DNA from: CAVVFX01 sp963747535
Lineage (GTDB): Bacteria; Acidobacteriota; Terriglobia; Bryobacterales; Bryobacteraceae
NCBI GenBank assembly: GCA_963747535.1
Contig: CAVVFX010000023.1
Location: 62,001-126,000, forward strand
Reading direction: 5' to 3'
DNA length: 64,000 nucleotides
In this document: piece after piece, positions 34,158 through 43,697 of the stretch
Layout: each line of letters starts with the position of its first letter
Numbering within the stretch: position 1 is the first letter of the stretch
Notes under the pieces: generated by a model
What the model saw: only the letters and a program-made list of their open reading frames with translations
What the model was told of the DNA's origin: nothing
Database searches by the model: none
Translations under genes and position numbers: made by a program

Positions 34158-35075
34158 ATGTCATTGGTCGTCGTGGGCTCAGTCGCATATGACGGAGTGG
34201 AAACTCCGCACGGAAAAGTCGATCGCATGCTAGGCGGAGCATGCACTTATATTTCTCTAGCCGCAAGCTTTTTCACTAAGCCCCATATTGTGGCCGTGGT
34301 CGGCGATGATTTCGCGCAGACAGATTATGATTTTCTCATCGACCGCGGGATCGATCTGGAGGGCCTGGAGCGCGCTCCCGGCAAAACGTTCTTCTGGTCA
34401 GGCGTGTACTCGCACGACATGAATGAACGTGAGACGTTGACCACCGAGTTGAATGTGTTCGCGGATTTCCAGCCCAAGCTTCCCGCATCCTATCGAGCCA
34501 AACCTTACCTGTTGCTTGGCAATATTCAACCGGCGTTGCAGAAACAGGTGCGGGCGCAGATGAACAGTATCCAACTCGCCGGCGGCGACACAATGAACTA
34601 CTGGATCTCGGATTATCGCAACGAGCTGCTCGCCACCATCGCCCAATGGGATTTCCTGCTCATCAACGACAGCGAAGCCAAGATGCTTTCCGGCGAGAAC
34701 AATCTGCGCCGCGCTGCATCCAAGATTCTGGACCTGGGTCCGCATACGCTGGTGATCAAGCGCGGGGAATATGGCGCGGTGCTGTTTCGCCGCAACTGCC
34801 ACTTCATGGCGCCCGGGTACCTTCTTGAAGAAGTCTTCGATCCGACGGGCGCGGGCGACTGTTTCGCCGGCGGTTTCATTGGCTATCTGGCAAGCCGTGG
34901 AATCCAGCCGCAGAACGGCGGAATCGACGTCGCAGAACTCCGGCGCGCCGTCATCTACGGTTCGGTAATGGGTAGTTTCTGCTGCGAGAAGTTCGGTGTG
35001 GACCGGTTCCGGACGCTGACCCGGGCGGAGATCGACGATCGCTACAACGAATTCAAAGCCTGCACTGGTTTCTGA
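34158..35075 (+). CDS. PfkB-family carbohydrate kinase
   Basis: 305 aa. Begins LVVVGSVAYDGVETPHG; substrate glycine pair in MLGGACTYISLAAS; FLLINDSEAKML; LVIKRGEYGAVLF; and the ATP/catalytic signature DPTGAGDCFAGGF (catalytic Asp, ~233). These kinases phosphorylate sugars or nucleosides. The substrate is not evident; the downstream neighbours are a membrane glycosyltransferase-like gene, dapF-like and a nucleotide-sugar dehydrogenase. Confidence 0.9.
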   Translation: MSLVVVGSVAYDGVETPHGKVDRMLGGACTYISLAASFFTKPHIVAVVGDDFAQTDYDFLIDRGIDLEGLERAPGKTFFWSGVYSHDMNERETLTTELNVFADFQPKLPASYRAKPYLLLGNIQPALQKQVRAQMNSIQLAGGDTMNYWISDYRNELLATIAQWDFLLINDSEAKMLSGENNLRRAASKILDLGPHTLVIKRGEYGAVLFRRNCHFMAPGYLLEEVFDPTGAGDCFAGGFIGYLASRGIQPQNGGIDVAELRRAVIYGSVMGSFCCEKFGVDRFRTLTRAEIDDRYNEFKACTGF

Positions 35076-35112
35076 GCGTGCGGAACTGATCCTGGCGACA
35101 GCAGCAGTCGCC

Positions 35113-36567
35113 ATGATCAGTGGACTATCGCTCCTCTGGACTTATTTGCATGGCTTCACTCTCTATTGGGGCGACGCAGAAGCACATCTGAATATCGCTC
35201 GCCGGATTGCGGAAGCTCGCCATACCGGCTATGAAGAGCTCGGGATTCCGTGGCTCCCGCTGACGCATGTCCTGATGCTGCCGCTCGTGATCTACGATCG
35301 ATTGTGGCGCAGCGGTTTAGCCGGAGCGATCCCCAGCGCCGTTTGTTTCACGGCCGCGGCCATCTTTCTCTTTGCTGCCACAAGGCGAGTCCTGGGGCCG
35401 GCGTCGGCATGGTGCGCGATGGCGCTGTTCGTGCTGAATCCCAACGCGCTCTATGTGCAATCCATTCCCATGATGGAGGCCGTCTTCTTCCTGGGCCTGA
35501 TGGGAATCCTCTTTTTCACCACGCGATACCATGAAACGCAGTCGATTGGCGACCTGGTGGGCGCGGCATTGATGTGTCTGGCAGCTAGCCTGACTCGCTA
35601 TGAAGGCTGGATTTTCATCCCATTCGTGACGCTGTATATTCTTTTCGTCACCCGGCGGGCGAGAGTTCCGAAGGTTTTGCTTTTCGGCGTGCTGGCATCC
35701 CTCGGTGTCGTGTGGTGGCTATTCTACAACTGGTGGCTGTCCGGTAACATGCTTTACTTCTATAACGGCGAGGGTTCCCCGCGCGCGATTCAGGGCGGCC
35801 GGCCCTACCCTGGTCACGGCAATTGGCGCGTGGCAATGCAATACTATTTCACCGCGGCTAAACTGGTGGCTGGCTGGCCTTTACTGTGGCTCGGCGCGAT
35901 CGGATGCGTCGCGTCGCTGTGGCGGAGGGCCATCTGGCCGGTCGCATTCCTGGCTTTGTGGCCCGCGTTCATCATCTGGAGCATGCACTCTTCTGCCCAG
36001 CCGATTCACATCCCGACGCTATGGCCGTTTAGTTGGTACAACACACGCTACGCGCTCGCGATGCTGCCGTTGCTGGCCTTCGGAGCCGGCGCCCTATTGC
36101 TCAGACCGAGGCCGGTTGCTGCCGTTGTGGTCATTCTAGCTGGCACGAGCTTCTGGGTCTTTCATGCCGATCACGAAAATTGGATCACCTGGAAGGAATC
36201 GGAGCAGAACTCCATTGCTCGCCGCGCGTGGACCCACTCCGCCGCGTCTTATCTGGAAATGCACGCGAAGTCCACCGATTCCTTCTTCACGACCTTTGGC
36301 GATATCAGCGGCATCTTCCGCGAGACCGGCATCCATTTCGGCCGTACGCTCACCTGGGACGATTCGCCCGAATGGCAAGCCGCGGTCAATCGTCCTGACT
36401 TGTTTCTATGGGAGGACTGGGCCGTCGCACAGCGTGGCGACCCGGTCGACGAGACGATCCACCGCGCGAGAATGCTGGGTGTGCAATACGATCTGGCCAC
36501 CGAGATCAGCGTGCCAAAAGCCATCCCGATTGAAATCTATCACCGCCATGAATATTCCCTTCGTTAA
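35113..36567 (+). CDS. multi-pass membrane protein, GT-C glycosyltransferase-like
   Basis: 484 aa with about 10 membrane helices. The first loop has FTLYWGDAEAHLNIARRI, an acidic motif placed as in GT-C enzymes that use polyprenyl-phosphate sugars (PMT/ArnT type). A soluble C-terminal domain of about 120 residues follows (HTHSAASYLEMH-like region to the end). Frame is open upstream to about 35065 without ATG, so the true start might be slightly earlier with an unusual codon. It overlaps dapF-like by 20 nt. Family placement is inferred from topology and the acidic loop. Confidence 0.68.
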   Translation: MISGLSLLWTYLHGFTLYWGDAEAHLNIARRIAEARHTGYEELGIPWLPLTHVLMLPLVIYDRLWRSGLAGAIPSAVCFTAAAIFLFAATRRVLGPASAWCAMALFVLNPNALYVQSIPMMEAVFFLGLMGILFFTTRYHETQSIGDLVGAALMCLAASLTRYEGWIFIPFVTLYILFVTRRARVPKVLLFGVLASLGVVWWLFYNWWLSGNMLYFYNGEGSPRAIQGGRPYPGHGNWRVAMQYYFTAAKLVAGWPLLWLGAIGCVASLWRRAIWPVAFLALWPAFIIWSMHSSAQPIHIPTLWPFSWYNTRYALAMLPLLAFGAGALLLRPRPVAAVVVILAGTSFWVFHADHENWITWKESEQNSIARRAWTHSAASYLEMHAKSTDSFFTTFGDISGIFRETGIHFGRTLTWDDSPEWQAAVNRPDLFLWEDWAVAQRGDPVDETIHRARMLGVQYDLATEISVPKAIPIEIYHRHEYSLR

Positions 36568-37378
36568 GGCTCACGGAGCCAAAAATGATTTCCTGCTGAC
36601 TTGGAGGGCGGACGCGCCGCCAGACACACAGACCGGCGAGTCTCAGCTTCCTCAAATTGCCGAAGCGATCTGCCACCGCTACACCGGTGTCGGCGCGGAC
36701 GGCTGGATGTTGGTCGATGCTTCGCCAGGCGAAGGCTTCGATGCCACCATCCGGCTGTTTAACTCCGATGGCAGCGAACCCGAGATTTCAGGCAACGGCA
36801 CACGCTGCGCTGCCGCGCTATTGATAGAGCAAGGCGGCCACGCGACGGAGGACATCCGCATCCGTACCGGCGCAGGGATCAAGCATCTGCGTCTACTCGG
36901 CCGCGAGGGCAGCGAGTATCAGTTCGAAATGAACATGGGCGTTCCGCAGGTGGTCGCGCTGCGGGAGACGCTCGCTCTGTCGACGGGACCGCGCGAGGCG
37001 ACGCTGCTCGACGTCGGTAATCCGCAGTGCGCCTACATCGTCGCGAACTTCGATTTCGACTGGCGGGGTGTTGGAGCGGAGACTGAGCGTCACCCAAGAT
37101 TCCCGAATCGCACCAACGTGTCATTTGTCCGGCCGGTTGGAAGAAATGAGATTGAGGTTCGCTTCTTCGAAAGAGGAGCGGGAGAGACTATGAGTTCCGG
37201 TACCGGTTCGACAGGAGCCGCGGTAACGGCCATCGTACTAGGACTCGCGAGGACCCCGGTGGTCGTTTCGGATCTGGTACTAGCCTGGAATGGGCCCGAA
37301 ACTCCCGTGTATCTCTCGGGACCCGCTCAAATAGTTGCCGAGGGTTATTATCGGCATGAGATAATTGCCAAAGCATGA
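36548..37378 (+). CDS. dapF: diaminopimelate epimerase homologue lacking one catalytic Cys
   Basis: 276 aa from ATG at 36548 (MNIPFVKAHGAKNDFLL). Two-half epimerase fold: HRYTGVGADG, FNSDGSEPEISGNGTRCAAA with the first catalytic Cys (~81), DVGNPQCAYIV and FFERGAGETMSSGTGSTGAA. In typical DapF the last block reads ETLACGTGACA with the second catalytic Cys; here that position is Ser. It would interconvert LL- and meso-diaminopimelate for lysine and wall synthesis, but the substitution makes normal two-base chemistry doubtful. Upstream frame overlaps the membrane protein; ends in ATGA with the next gene. Confidence 0.8.
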   Translation: MNIPFVKAHGAKNDFLLTWRADAPPDTQTGESQLPQIAEAICHRYTGVGADGWMLVDASPGEGFDATIRLFNSDGSEPEISGNGTRCAAALLIEQGGHATEDIRIRTGAGIKHLRLLGREGSEYQFEMNMGVPQVVALRETLALSTGPREATLLDVGNPQCAYIVANFDFDWRGVGAETERHPRFPNRTNVSFVRPVGRNEIEVRFFERGAGETMSSGTGSTGAAVTAIVLGLARTPVVVSDLVLAWNGPETPVYLSGPAQIVAEGYYRHEIIAKA

Positions 37379-38706
37379 GCACCGTAATTACGCCATCAGA
37401 ATTGACAACTACCGCGTCTATTCTCGCCGAGAAGATCACATCGCGGCGAGCTCGGGTCGGTGTGGTTGGATTAGGCTACGTCGGTCTCCCTTTGGCGGTC
37501 GAATTCGCGAAGGCTGGTTTTGATGTAACCGGGATTGATTTGAACCAGGAAAAGACTGATCTGGTGAATGCAGGGGTATCCTACATCGGAGACATTAAAA
37601 CTGAGGACCTCGCGCCGCTAGTGCAATCGGGCAAGCTGCGAGCCACCACAGATTTCTCCGTGCTGCTCGAACTGGATACTGTCAATATTGCTGTCCCCAC
37701 TCCGCTTCGCAAGACCAAAGATCCGGACATGAGCTACATCGATGCGGCCTGTCGCGAAATCGAGCGCTACCTGCACGCCGGGCTGCTGGTCATCCTCGAA
37801 TCCACGACTTATCCAGGGACCACGGACGAGCTCGTGTTGCCGATGCTCAGCAAGTCCGGATTGACCGTCGGACAGGACTTCTTCCTGTGCTTCTCGCCGG
37901 AACGCGTTGATCCCGGCAACCCGAAGTATCAGACCAAAAACATCCCCAAAGTTGTCGGCGGGGTTACCGCGGCCTGCACGGAAGTCGGTGCTTTGTTCTA
38001 CGCGCAGGCACTTGAACATGTGGTGCCAGTCAGTTCCACACGGGTCGCCGAAATGGTGAAACTGCTCGAAAATACGTTCCGCATGATCAACATCGGCCTG
38101 GTCAACGAGATCGCGATCATGTGTGACGGTATGGGCATCAACGTGTGGGAAATCATCGATGCGGCGGCTACCAAGCCGTTTGGCTTCATGCCCTTTTATC
38201 CAGGACCGGGGCTCGGCGGCCATTGTATTCCGATCGATCCCTTCTACCTTTCGTGGAAAACCAAGCAGTCGGGGATTGAGGCACGATTCATCGAACTGGC
38301 TGGTTATATCAATGGACAGATGCCGCATTTCGTGGTGCAGAAAATCCAGAATGCGTTAAACGATCACGCCAAGCCGTTGAAGAATTCGAAAGTACTGGTA
38401 TTCGGCATGTCTTACAAACGCGACATCGACGATGTCCGTGAATCCCCTGCCCTGGACGTGATGTTACTGCTCGAACGGCATGGCGCAGTCGTAAGTTACG
38501 CTGATCCGCACGTCGCGTCGATTCGTCTCGGCGATCGGGAAGTTAAGGCAGTTAGCGAAGAAGAAGCTGCCAACGCAGATTGCGTAGTCATCGTCACGGA
38601 TCACTCGTCTTTCGATTACGCCAAACTGGTCGATCGCGCGAAACTCATCGTGGATTCACGCAACGCTCTAAAAAAGTTTAAGTCGACGAAGATCGTACGT
38701 TTGTAA
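37375..38706 (+). CDS. nucleotide-sugar 6-dehydrogenase (UDP-N-acetyl-mannosamine/glucosamine type)
   Basis: 443 aa. NAD-binding start VGVVGLGYVGLPLAVEFAKAG; PTPLRKTKDPDMSYI; ILESTTYPGTTDE; FSPERVDPGN (typical of the WecC/WbpA branch rather than Ugd); KLLENTFRMINIGLVNEI; catalytic Cys in GLGGHCIPIDPFYL (~286); VFGMSYKRDIDDVRESPAL. It oxidises a nucleotide sugar to a uronic acid for surface polysaccharide. ATGA overlap with dapF-like gene shows co-translation. Confidence 0.93.
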   Translation: MSTVITPSELTTTASILAEKITSRRARVGVVGLGYVGLPLAVEFAKAGFDVTGIDLNQEKTDLVNAGVSYIGDIKTEDLAPLVQSGKLRATTDFSVLLELDTVNIAVPTPLRKTKDPDMSYIDAACREIERYLHAGLLVILESTTYPGTTDELVLPMLSKSGLTVGQDFFLCFSPERVDPGNPKYQTKNIPKVVGGVTAACTEVGALFYAQALEHVVPVSSTRVAEMVKLLENTFRMINIGLVNEIAIMCDGMGINVWEIIDAAATKPFGFMPFYPGPGLGGHCIPIDPFYLSWKTKQSGIEARFIELAGYINGQMPHFVVQKIQNALNDHAKPLKNSKVLVFGMSYKRDIDDVRESPALDVMLLLERHGAVVSYADPHVASIRLGDREVKAVSEEEAANADCVVIVTDHSSFDYAKLVDRAKLIVDSRNALKKFKSTKIVRL

Positions 38707-38762
38707 TTATGACCCGCGTCAGTCTGCCCTACCGCCTGACAGGAGGGCGCACCAGGTCTGTG

Positions 38763-40199
38763 TTACGCGATCAGCTGAGGGACCACGTTACCGTGCACAT
38801 CAGTGAGGCGGAAGTTACGTCCCTGGAACTTATAGGTCAGTTTCGTGTGGTCAAAGCCGAGTAGCTGCAGCATTGTGGCATGTAGATCGTGAACGTGCAC
38901 CTGGTCCTTCACTACATTGAAACCCAGGTCATCGCTTTCGCCGATCCGTACTCCGGACTTGATGCCGCCGCCGGCCATCCACATGGTGAATGCGTTGGGA
39001 TGGTGGTCGCGTCCGTCGGCGCCGCCCTGGACCATCGGAGTGCGGCCGAATTCGCCGCCCCAAACAACCAGCGTCTCATCGAGCAGTCCACGGCGCTTGA
39101 GATCCTTGACCAGAGCAGCCGCGGCGCGATCGGTGTTCAGGCAGTTCTTCTGGAGATCCTTCACCAGGTTTGTATGCTGGTCCCAGGCTTCGTGATAGAG
39201 CTGCACGAAACGCACGCCCTTCTCGACCAGGCGGCGCGCCAGCAGGCAGTTGTTGGCGAATGACGCTTTGCCGGGTTCGGCACCGTACATCTCCAGTGTC
39301 TCTTTGGGTTCTTTCGCGATGTCCATCAGGTCAGGCGCGACGCCTTGCATGCGGAACGCCATCTCGAACGAATTGATGCGCGTCGAGATCTCCGGATCTC
39401 CGGCGGCACTGAGCCGTATCTGGTTCAACTCTTTGATCGCGTCCAGCGAGTCGCGCTGCAACTCGGCATCGACGCCGGGCGGGTTGGACAAGTAGAGCAC
39501 CGGATCGCCGCCGGTGCGGAACTGGACACCCTGGTAGAGCGTGGGAAGAAATCCACTGCCCCAACAACTGTCGCCACCGCTCGGACCTTTGGTGCCGGAG
39601 CTGAAAACGACGAAGCCTGGCAGGTCCCTGGTCTCGGAGCCTAAGCCGTAAAGAGCCCACGCGCCCATGCTCGGGCGTCCGAACTGCATGGTGCCGGTGT
39701 TCATCAGAAGCTGGCCCGGCGCGTGGTTGAACGCATCGGTGACCATCGACTTCACGATGGCGACCTCATCGACTATCTCGCCGAGATGAGGCAGCAGTTC
39801 GGATAGCTCAGTCTGGCTTTTGCCGTAGCGCTGGAACTTGAACCTGGGACCGAGCAACTTCGAGTTCGGATTGATGAAGGCGGCGCGATAACCCTTCAAC
39901 AACTCCGGCGGCGGCAGAGTGCCGTCGAATTTCGCGAGCTGCGGTTTATAGTCGAAGAGTTCGAGATGGCTGGGCGCACCCGCCATAAAGAGGAAGATCA
40001 CGTGCTTCGCGCGAGCCGGCAGCGGCGGCTTTTTGGGAGCCAGCGGGTCAGCGGGATCGTTTGACGCAAGGCCTGCCTCCGCGAAGAGTTGGCCCAGCGC
40101 CATAGTGCCGAGGCCTACTCCGCACTGTTCGAAGAACCAGCGGCGGGTTATTTCTTTGGGAAGCATTCCGCGGTAGAGAGGGTCCTGGCAGTTCATCAT
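38763..40199 (-). CDS. DUF1501 (sulfatase-like) protein, Tat-exported, module 1
   Basis: 478 aa from ATG at 40199, overlapping the preceding stop by one base (TAATG). N-terminus TRRWFFEQCGVGLGTMALG is Tat-like. DUF1501 features: HVIFLFMAGAPSHLELFDYKP, GAWALYGLGSE, NCLLARRLVEKGVRFVQLYH, DETLVVWGGEFGRTPM and GRDHHPNAFTMWMAGGG. These proteins have an alkaline phosphatase/sulfatase-like fold and always travel with DUF1549/DUF1553 cytochrome-type partners in planctomycetes and acidobacteria. Likely role: breakdown of complex polysaccharide in the periplasm, not proven. Confidence 0.9.
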   Translation of the reverse strand: MMNCQDPLYRGMLPKEITRRWFFEQCGVGLGTMALGQLFAEAGLASNDPADPLAPKKPPLPARAKHVIFLFMAGAPSHLELFDYKPQLAKFDGTLPPPELLKGYRAAFINPNSKLLGPRFKFQRYGKSQTELSELLPHLGEIVDEVAIVKSMVTDAFNHAPGQLLMNTGTMQFGRPSMGAWALYGLGSETRDLPGFVVFSSGTKGPSGGDSCWGSGFLPTLYQGVQFRTGGDPVLYLSNPPGVDAELQRDSLDAIKELNQIRLSAAGDPEISTRINSFEMAFRMQGVAPDLMDIAKEPKETLEMYGAEPGKASFANNCLLARRLVEKGVRFVQLYHEAWDQHTNLVKDLQKNCLNTDRAAAALVKDLKRRGLLDETLVVWGGEFGRTPMVQGGADGRDHHPNAFTMWMAGGGIKSGVRIGESDDLGFNVVKDQVHVHDLHATMLQLLGFDHTKLTYKFQGRNFRLTDVHGNVVPQLIA

Positions 40200-43100
40200 T
40201 ATTCCTTGGTGATGGTCTCGTCGAGATTGAGCAGAACACGCGACACAGCGGTCCACGCGGCCAATTGAGTGGGGGTTGAACCGGGCGGCGGAGTGGCGCC
40301 CGCCAGGTCTTTCGCGCTCAGCCAACCCTCAGATAGGCGCGTCCGCTGCTTGTCCAGAAGTTTGAGGAGCACTTCCGTTTCCTGCCCGGTGGGTGGCCTT
40401 GACACGCAGAGGCGGAAGGCGTAGGCGATGCGGTCCTGGTCCCGGGTGCCTCCATCCTTCAACGTTCGCATCGCGAGTGCTTGCGCGGCTTCGACGAACA
40501 GCGGCTCATTCAGCGTCGTCAGGGCCTGCAGCGGCGTATTGGATCGCGAGCGCCGGACGCACGAGGATTCTCCGTTGGGCGCATCGAACGCCTGCAGTGC
40601 GGGATACGGGACCGACCGGAAGCGGAACGTATAGAGTGCACGTCGATAGCGATCCGGACCTTCGGCCGATTTCCAGGATTTCTTTGAGTAACTGGCCGGC
40701 GGTTCGAAGAGGAATGATGGTGCCGGTGGATAGACGCTGGGTCCCCCGACTTGCGGATTCAGCAATCCGCTCGCGGAGAGAGCCACATCACGTACGATCT
40801 CGGCATCCACACGCAGCCTCGGACCCCGCGCGATCAGCCGGTTATCGGGATCCTTCGACAGCATTTCCGGTGAGACTACGGACGATTGCCGGTACGCCGA
40901 CGAGAGCACGATGGTGCGATGCAGTTTCTTCAAACTCCAGCCCGAATCCATGAACTCGACCGCCATCCAATCGAGCAGTTCCTGGTTCGACGGCGGATCG
41001 CACTGGGTTCCGAAATTCTCCGCGGTAGCCACGATGCCGGTGCCGAAATACGACTGCCAGATCCGATTCACGATCGAACGCGCGGTGGTTGGCGACTTGC
41101 GATCGACCAGCCATCTAGCGAAGGTCAGCCGGTTCAGGGGAGCATTGGCGGGCAGCGGATTAAGGAATGCGGGCACGCCTGGCTCGACGCGCGCATCCGG
41201 CTGCAGGAAGTCGCCGCGCTTCAAGATGTGGGTCTCGCGATGATCGTCCAGCCGCGCATTCAACACCAACTGAGTTGCGCCCTCAGGGTATTCACGCCAG
41301 ATCGCCGCAATCTGATCATCCGCGTCTTTCCATTCGGGAACAGTGGTCCGCCAGTAGCTGAACTCGGCGCGAAGCTGCGCGGGCGAGCGCTGGTCCCGCG
41401 GGATGCTGAGGATGTCCCGCACATTCTGCGGCAGCGGGTCAGCGTGCGGATCGGGCGCGATAGTAACCGAGAGGCGGACGCGTCCCAAATTGTTATTTTC
41501 GTTGTCGTCCGAGTTGGCACCGCCGTGCATCATCGCAAGATAAATATTGAAGACCGTGCCGCCCGGGAACGACACCGGCTTCTCGAAATTGAAGACAGCT
41601 TTGCGGGACTGGTTGCGCCGGCCAGGACCGGCATCAATACCCCACGCTGTGTCGTCATTGGAATCGATAGCGTACTGCACCGGTCCGGTCACCCGCTTCT
41701 TCCCACTGTTATCGGCGAATTTCGGCTGGAGCGGCGTTTCCGGCGGATTAATATCGGCGGTAGCTTTGACGATTTTGACCTTCTGAATTTTGGCCGGGCC
41801 ATCCGCGGGAGCCGCTTCCACGATGAACTCAGTCAATGCGCCGAGACCCTGGGTCGAACGTCCGGGACCACCGGCGGGTAAATTCGGATCAGTGAGCAAC
41901 TCGAGTCGCATGGCGGTGACGTTCTGAACGTCGGTCTTGGCGATGAACTTCACCTTATGCTTAGTGGGCGCGTAGCCAAGCGCCAGCATGGAGCCATCCT
42001 TCATGGGAATCTCGCGTTCGCCGCCGGTCGAGATGTCTTCCACCTCCGGCCGCAGCACGGTCCACGGCGGCTGATCATTCTTGACCTGCTCCTCCCATGC
42101 AGCCATGCGCTGCATCCAGTCCGGATGGCGATGCTGTAAAGCGGTTTCAAGTTCCTGCGTCCGGCGGTAGATTTCCGAGCGCTTCATCTGTTGATCCGGA
42201 GTATAGACCGTGACGTTCGCTTCATGCGTATCGTTGAGGAACGCGAAGATCCGGTAATACTCTTCCTGGCGAATGGGGTCGAACTTGTGGTTGTGGCACT
42301 GTGCGCATTGGATGGTCACTCCCAGGATGCCTTTGCCGATCGCTTCCATGCGATCGAACATGGCTTCCATGCGGAACTGCTCAGGATCGACGCCGCCCTC
42401 TTCGTTGATCATGGAGTTGCGGAGGAAACCGGTGGCGACGATCTGGTCCTGGGTCGCGTTCGGTAGCATGTCGCCGGCAATCTGGTCGATGATGAACTGG
42501 TCGTAGGGTAGATCATGATTCAGGGCGTTAATTACCCAGTCGCGATAGAACCAGACGGAGCGTGGGGCGTCCTTTTCGTAGCCGTTGGAATCCGCGTACC
42601 TCGCCGCATCGAGCCAGATACGCGCCCAGCGTTCGCCGTAGTGAGGCGAAGCGAGGAGGCGTTCGACCTGTTTCTCGTAAGCCTTCGGGCTTTGGTCGGC
42701 TAGGAAGGCGTCGACCTCTTCAGGGCTGGGAGGCAGGCCGATAAGATCGAGACTCAGTCTCCGCAACAGAGTAATGCGGTCTACTTCCGGGGAAGGCTTC
42801 AGGCCCTCTTTGTCGAGACGCGCGAGGATGAAGGCGTCTACAGGCGAACTGACCCAGCCGGCGCGGCTGACCTGCGGAACCTGCGGACGAACGGGCGGGA
42901 TGAAGGCCCAGTGCGGCTTGTTCTCGGTAACCGGCGTACCACCTTCATCAGGCCACGGTGCGCCGTTCTCGATCCAGGCTTTTATGGTCGCGATCTGGGC
43001 GGGGGCAAGCGGCTTGCCACCCATGGGCATCCGCGCCTGCTCGCCGCTGCCGGAGATCCGCTTAAGCAGAATGCTGCCGGTCGCGTTGCCGGGGAGAATT

Positions 43101-43339
43101 ACTTTACCGGATTGGCCGCCGGCCAGCGCAGGACCTTTCGCGTCCAGACGGAGCCCGCCCATCTGTGACTTGGGTCCGTGGCAGCCATAGCAGGATTGAG
43201 CGAAGATGGGCTGGATGTCGTGGGCGTAGTCGGACGGCGTCGAGGTGGGTGGAGGCGCGCTGAACCCGAGCCACGTAAGAAAGCCTGCCGCAGTAATGAG
43301 ACACACCCGCATTACAGGGCGGGACACGCCGAAATCCAT
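40199..43339 (-). CDS. PSD1 / planctomycete-type cytochrome protein (DUF1549 + DUF1553), module 1
   Basis: 1046 aa, exported (hydrophobic VCLITAAGFLTWLGFS). Cytochrome-like domain with heme motif SCYGCHG (~50), then a second CAQCHNH (~350). DUF1549 (about 160-360): FILARLDKEGLKPSPE, RRLSLDLIGLPPSPEEV, HYGERWARIWLDAARYAD. DUF1553 (about 730-1010): NRIWQSYFGTGIVATAENFG, LRVDAEIVRDVALSASGLL, NTPLQALTTLN. Translationally coupled to the DUF1501 gene. The family is electron-transfer linked but biochemically undefined. Confidence 0.92.
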   Translation of the reverse strand: MDFGVSRPVMRVCLITAAGFLTWLGFSAPPPTSTPSDYAHDIQPIFAQSCYGCHGPKSQMGGLRLDAKGPALAGGQSGKVILPGNATGSILLKRISGSGEQARMPMGGKPLAPAQIATIKAWIENGAPWPDEGGTPVTENKPHWAFIPPVRPQVPQVSRAGWVSSPVDAFILARLDKEGLKPSPEVDRITLLRRLSLDLIGLPPSPEEVDAFLADQSPKAYEKQVERLLASPHYGERWARIWLDAARYADSNGYEKDAPRSVWFYRDWVINALNHDLPYDQFIIDQIAGDMLPNATQDQIVATGFLRNSMINEEGGVDPEQFRMEAMFDRMEAIGKGILGVTIQCAQCHNHKFDPIRQEEYYRIFAFLNDTHEANVTVYTPDQQMKRSEIYRRTQELETALQHRHPDWMQRMAAWEEQVKNDQPPWTVLRPEVEDISTGGEREIPMKDGSMLALGYAPTKHKVKFIAKTDVQNVTAMRLELLTDPNLPAGGPGRSTQGLGALTEFIVEAAPADGPAKIQKVKIVKATADINPPETPLQPKFADNSGKKRVTGPVQYAIDSNDDTAWGIDAGPGRRNQSRKAVFNFEKPVSFPGGTVFNIYLAMMHGGANSDDNENNNLGRVRLSVTIAPDPHADPLPQNVRDILSIPRDQRSPAQLRAEFSYWRTTVPEWKDADDQIAAIWREYPEGATQLVLNARLDDHRETHILKRGDFLQPDARVEPGVPAFLNPLPANAPLNRLTFARWLVDRKSPTTARSIVNRIWQSYFGTGIVATAENFGTQCDPPSNQELLDWMAVEFMDSGWSLKKLHRTIVLSSAYRQSSVVSPEMLSKDPDNRLIARGPRLRVDAEIVRDVALSASGLLNPQVGGPSVYPPAPSFLFEPPASYSKKSWKSAEGPDRYRRALYTFRFRSVPYPALQAFDAPNGESSCVRRSRSNTPLQALTTLNEPLFVEAAQALAMRTLKDGGTRDQDRIAYAFRLCVSRPPTGQETEVLLKLLDKQRTRLSEGWLSAKDLAGATPPPGSTPTQLAAWTAVSRVLLNLDETITKE

Positions 43340-43416
43340 GCTGATATATTATCCCGAGTCAGGCGAGGGAAAGGGGATTCGCTAAGCGAACAGCCGTTCT
43401 GCTAAACTGAATTTGT

Positions 43417-43626
43417 ATGTCAATTCCCAATGTGAAGCGGTTTCGGCCCTTCTGTCCGACCTGTAACGACTCCTTCACCTTGATGGCTGTGCTGCCTCGC
43501 GACGCCAATGTCGACGCGTACCTCGCCGACGCGGTGGCTCGGCACGACCACAAGGCCTATCAGGAAGGCAAGACGCAGATGTTCAAGATCCGCGTCGGTC
43601 AGCAGAAACAGAAAAAGGCGAAGTAG
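43417..43626 (+). CDS. small basic protein with a CxxC pair, unknown function
   Basis: 69 aa. Starts MSIPNVKRFRPFCPTCNDSF, a single CPTC knuckle, and ends with a lysine-rich tail (GQQKQKKAK). Between lies an acidic-polar stretch. It lies alone between two minus-strand genes. The codon pattern fits its neighbours, but no family is recognised. Confidence 0.5.
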   Translation: MSIPNVKRFRPFCPTCNDSFTLMAVLPRDANVDAYLADAVARHDHKAYQEGKTQMFKIRVGQQKQKKAK

Positions 43627-43697
43627 CTTTCCGCTGCTGCGCGAAAAGTTCAAGGTTCCAGCGGGCGTGGTTCCGGTTTTCCGGAGCCAGGCCCGTT

